64,000 nt of DNA from Balanoglossus misakiensis (taxonomy: Eukaryota > Hemichordata), in assembly GCA_040954595.2 (NCBI GenBank), contig CM082585.2:5828001-5892000 (forward strand). The letters are read 5' to 3'. Positions 60,231 to 64,000 of the stretch are shown piece by piece. Within the stretch, counting starts at the first letter, position 1, and each line of letters starts with the position of its first letter. The notes below the pieces were generated by a model that was not told where the DNA came from, did no database searches, and saw only the letters and a program-made list of their open reading frames with translations. The position numbers were made by a program, and so were the translations under genes.

Positions 60231-61708
60231 TCACAAAACAATGCACTTCTTTCCTCCCGGTTTCTTGATTTTACGTTTCGGCGACACTACCGCTCTGGAG
60301 GCCTCTTCAAAAACCTGAAAAAAAGTTGGTAGTCAAAAAATGACCGAAAAAATTTGCTTCCATCAATTGATGGTAATGTGTTGTGGCATGATCTGAAGCA
60401 TTATGAATTTAACCCTTTCACCCCCAGTTGCCAATTTATAGGTCCAACCTTACCATAGAAAAACAATGGGTTTGGACCGAACCATTGTGGTGAAAGGGGT
60501 TGATATCTCACCTCTTTGACGCCTTTCTGTGTCAACGCAGAGCACTCCATGTATCGCACTGCATTGATTCTCCCGGCTAGTTTCTCCCCAGCCTCTTTCT
60601 TGATTGGGGATTTTCCTTTCTCTTTCAACTTTGCGATAACCTCTTGGTTTTCCCGTAAATCGATTTTCGTCCCTGTACATATCAAAGCAGAAAATCACTT
60701 CACAGATTATTTCGTACAAGGCCGTAGAATGAATTTTTCGAGATGAGGTCAACCTTGGGTGATAAATTTGCATATAATTTATGAAGACGCTTCCGTAGTT
60801 GTCAATGCAGTGCAGTATACATGTATACTACACTGTGCTGTCAACTGTGCCTGTGGACAAACTCTGCCAGAACAGTGTGGGTATTGGTGACAGTAAAAAT
60901 AGATACGTTTAGATTTCTTTGGTAAGATTGAGGGCGCTAACACAGGGGTAGGAATTGCTTCTGACGGCAGAGATAAGCAAATTTAAAAGAATCAGCTATC
61001 CAGAAGTGGCAAATGTAAAGTTTCAATTAAAGCTCCAGAAACTCAAACTTCGGGCTGTTTTCTCGGTATTTTTGTTTGGGGATCAACTGTGGTTTCTTGT
61101 TCTTTAATTAATACTAAAAGATCAACTCAATCGTTACATTTGTCTGTGAATGTGGAATAGTGGAAAATCATGGCAATATGGTGGACGTGCCTTGTGTGTG
61201 TGTCTGTCTGTCTGTGTGTCACCATATTATCTAAAGCTTTGTAGAAAACCAGGTAGGTTGAATGCAGTACTTACCAACAAGTATTTTTGGAGCGTTTGGT
61301 ACATGATGGTTGATTTCTGGGTCCCATTTCGAAAGCATATTGTCATACGAGACCTCACTAACTACACTGAAACACATGATGAAGACATCGGTCTGCAGGA
61401 AAACAACGATCAAGATTTAATTAATACTAACTAGGGACAAAATAAAATTAGCCTGACAGTCAAATTCACAAAACAATGATACAAAAAGACTTTAGCAGAA
61501 CAACATAAATGACCTATCAAAAGAAACTAAAATAACAAAAATAATGTCAAAAATGACGGGAAGGACTAAATTATTTTTAGGCAATCATCTTACCTGTGGA
61601 TACGACAAAGGCCGAAGTCTGTCGTAGTCTTCTTGACCAGCAGTATCCCATAACCCTAGGTTTATCATCTGACTGTCAACGACTAAATTTGCACTAAAAT
61701 TATCAAAA
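60231..61708 (-). CDS. Second Mtl/Rac-like GTPase (5' exon outside window)
   Basis: Tandem paralogue of the gene at 49807-52805, same strand. Exons 61594-61708, 61275-61392, 60512-60672 and 60231-60314 match the paralogue's in length (115, 118, 161 nt) and phase; the last exon is 84 versus 78 nt. Seen: [11 protein letters not shown] (switch I end), [18 protein letters not shown] (switch II), [18 protein letters not shown], tail [11 protein letters not shown] and CIVL box (geranylgeranylation predicted). The P-loop exon, expected upstream at higher coordinates, was not found before 64000, so the gene is partial here and its first intron exceeds 2.2 kb. Confidence 0.9.
60411..60501. mobile_element. 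MITE family H copy
   Basis: About 90 bp, beginning TTAACCCTTTCACC and ending GGTGAAAGGGGTTGA, with GGTCCAA/TTGGACC and ACCATAGAAAA inside. It lies in the intron between the last two exons of the second GTPase gene. Degenerate relatives are near 16985-17085 and 58160-58220. Confidence 0.75.
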
Positions 61709-64000
61709 CTGCAAAAATAAAATAAACAGAAAATTTTATTTAATCAAGTAGTCAGCAGTTTCATTATTGTGTAATCAATCCAAATTTGTCTCAATTTGAT
61801 ACATTCATGAATGGGTGTGACTTGCAACAGAGGCGAATATTAACGAGTATGAATATGAATGAGCAGGAATATTAATGAGTAACTGGGCAGAACCCTGACT
61901 AGATGAGAATAAAATCCTTTTCAGAATGAGTACATTCTGAAGTTTGTTATGGAAAGGGAAGTAAATTTAGAATGATCTGAAAGTATGGATATTAGAATTA
62001 CACAACATTACAAATCACACAATACGTCGTTTCCTCCATCATAGAAAACCATGGTATAAAGCAACCGGTCGTTTTCAAATAACTGGCGAGTGTTTGGTGG
62101 GGTCATCGTAGGGGACAGGGAGACAGAGGGGGTCATTTTGAAATGGGAACTGGTATTAAACTTGTTGTGGACAGGAATGAAGCTGGTAGCAGCTATTAGA
62201 AAACAAATTCACTGTGCATTCTCCAATGAATGTTACAATTCATGAATCTGTATACTATTACTGTAATAGTCATGACAACTACAGCCCTCTGTTTTATACA
62301 GGTAATATGACAGATTTTCAACTGTCATGGGTGACTGCTTGTGCCAGACGTCCGCCATATTGCCTATGAGACAAATGAGCGATTATTTGGCATCACAAAT
62401 TAAAAATGAATTTTGCAGCTGACTTGGAGACCAGCTCAAAGTTCGATTGGCATCAAAACACTCCCGGCAGTGCGGAGAAATGTCAACCCAGTGGTGTAGA
62501 CATGACAGATTACAGGTCTGGACCTTTCACAGACAGAATTGTCCATTTTACTGACACGCAAACCAAAAAGTGATTACCAGTACTTCATTGTGGGAATATT
62601 CAAAGAGAAAATGACTTTCTGTGTACATACTTACAACTTCTGGTATTCTGTTTGTCACAAAGACCATGACAAGATGTAATAATGATGTCAGAGTTTAAAA
62701 AAATAAACAGGGAAATGGGCAGACAGAAGTGTATAAATCAAATAATACAATATAATTTTTGTAAAAGACATTTCCCTTGTCATGGCTTGTCAACATCGCT
62801 GACACTTGCTAAACAACAAAACATGTTTTGATTCAAGAGTATGTTGTCGTGCCCTCAATGACCTGACAGCCTCAGATTTATGACTTTCTTATCAGTAGAC
62901 TCGAAAGAATTTGTAGTGTTTTATTTTGCTGCAAGGAGCACGACCTATCATTTCACTTGTATGGTACATGTAGTTTCTTTTACCTTTTGTTTGTTGAAGA
63001 ATTTAAATTAATACATTGTGTTTTAAGAGTGTGACATTACAGGTGTGCGTGTGTGGGGGGAGAATTGTCCAGTATTCAGGTCACTGTGCATTGTCGATTG
63101 TGCCAAGTTTGAAAGAAATCCATTATGGCATACCAGTGCATCTCCAGTAATGGACCCAGATGGCTCCAAACGGCCATCTTGTAAGATAAGCAGAGAGATC
63201 ACATCAGCCATCTCTGACAACTGTGGCTCCACGGAAGTAAAGGTTTGAGTTTCTTGCACTCTGGTCCGACAAGGTGGTATGCGCCTCGAAAATCAAAAGT
63301 TTAAACTTTTCACTCAAAATTTTGCTCAAGTCAACTTAAGATTAATCTCTCTCAACAATGAGGATAAAAATTGGAGATCAACAAGCAGAATGTCGAATGA
63401 AAGAACATCTACACTGTGAATGCCGGGGTCAACATTATGTTGACATGATAAAGAGGAACTTGCCAGGATAGTGCTAACTCCTTTTAAAGACCTTGTATTC
63501 TAAGAATGGGTTTATGTCTTTCTTTGAAATAATTGTTTATTACCGGTATTACATTAACTATTTTAATTATTTTTAACTTTTATGTTATCATTACCTTCAA
63601 AAAGAAACATTACTTTAAAAAAGAAATAGTTCAGTAATTGAAAATAATTTTATACTCTAAATTATAACATCACAACAAGAATCTGCCAAATATGACACAT
63701 CTCCTAAATATGAATCTGTGTTTATATATCAGATAAATCAACAATGGAGTATATGTCAAAAATTCCTTATCAAACACTTAGGTTTGTAGTCCTAAGTAGG
63801 ACCCCCTAGCATATGACTATTGTGATATGATATGTCTTATAAATACAATATCTTATAGTCTATGGCATATTTGTATAGTAAATTTTTGCCTGCTAAATCA
63901 GTTTGGTAGGGACACAAAAGTTGTACACATTTCCATCTTTGAAGCAAACAAATATTAATTATAATGTTAACATGGAAGGAACCACTTCCTAGGGGGGGTG
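61709..64000. other. Intron 1 of the second GTPase, no exon seen
   Basis: No P-loop exon (GDGxVGKT) or other recognised coding sequence on either strand. The 67-codon plus frame at 63045-63248 has no family features. AT-rich towards the right edge. Confidence 0.55.

Noticed and set aside
63045-63248. 67-codon plus-strand frame as a gene
   Set aside because: No splice or family support; it lies inside the predicted first intron of the second GTPase gene.

Overview
This window looks like nuclear DNA from an invertebrate animal. The genes are split into many short exons with GT-AG introns, the non-coding DNA is AT-rich and full of small inverted-repeat transposons and microsatellites, and every recognisable gene is an animal family (SMC6, heparan sulfate 6-O-sulfotransferase, Gal3ST-type sulfotransferase, Mtl/MIG-2-like Rho GTPases, fibrinogen-related proteins). 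Family content and repeat style suggest a marine deuterostome such as a cephalochordate or hemichordate. The species cannot be fixed by eye.

Layout. 1739-3319 (-): intronless SGNH/GDSL-like type II membrane protein. 4421-17871 (-): a complete SMC6 gene, whose 24 coding exons I could join in frame into about 1101 residues. It contains one extra exon of identical length (159 nt) that looks like a mutually exclusive alternative in the neck/head region. 18-28 kb: no gene recognised; hairpin MITEs, a broken non-LTR reverse transcriptase and low-complexity DNA. 28141-30871 (+): Gal3ST-like sulfotransferase, first exon not found. 31-49.3 kb: a segmentally duplicated fibrinogen-domain cluster. It holds two small secreted FReD genes (32901-34918 and 37987-40268) and a third, chimeric gene (42871-47450). 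In the third gene a transmembrane exon and three copies of an unrecognised domain of about 140 residues are joined, in perfect phase 1, to the same FReD exons. 49807-52805 (-): complete Mtl/Rac-like GTPase. 54862-56694 (+): two-exon HS6ST. 60231-61708 (-): second Mtl/Rac-like GTPase; its P-loop exon lies beyond the right edge.

The genes do not form an obvious pathway. HS6ST and the Gal3ST-like enzyme are both Golgi carbohydrate sulfotransferases. The FReD proteins are probably extracellular glycan- or pattern-binding lectin-like molecules. The two GTPases are tandem paralogues with identical exon lengths and phases in the exons visible. At least six non-autonomous transposon families recur across the window. 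They include TTAA-flanked elements that abut each other in chains and hairpin elements with visible 9-bp target duplications.

All exon structures come from manual translation, splice-site and phase matching. No transcript or database evidence was available.
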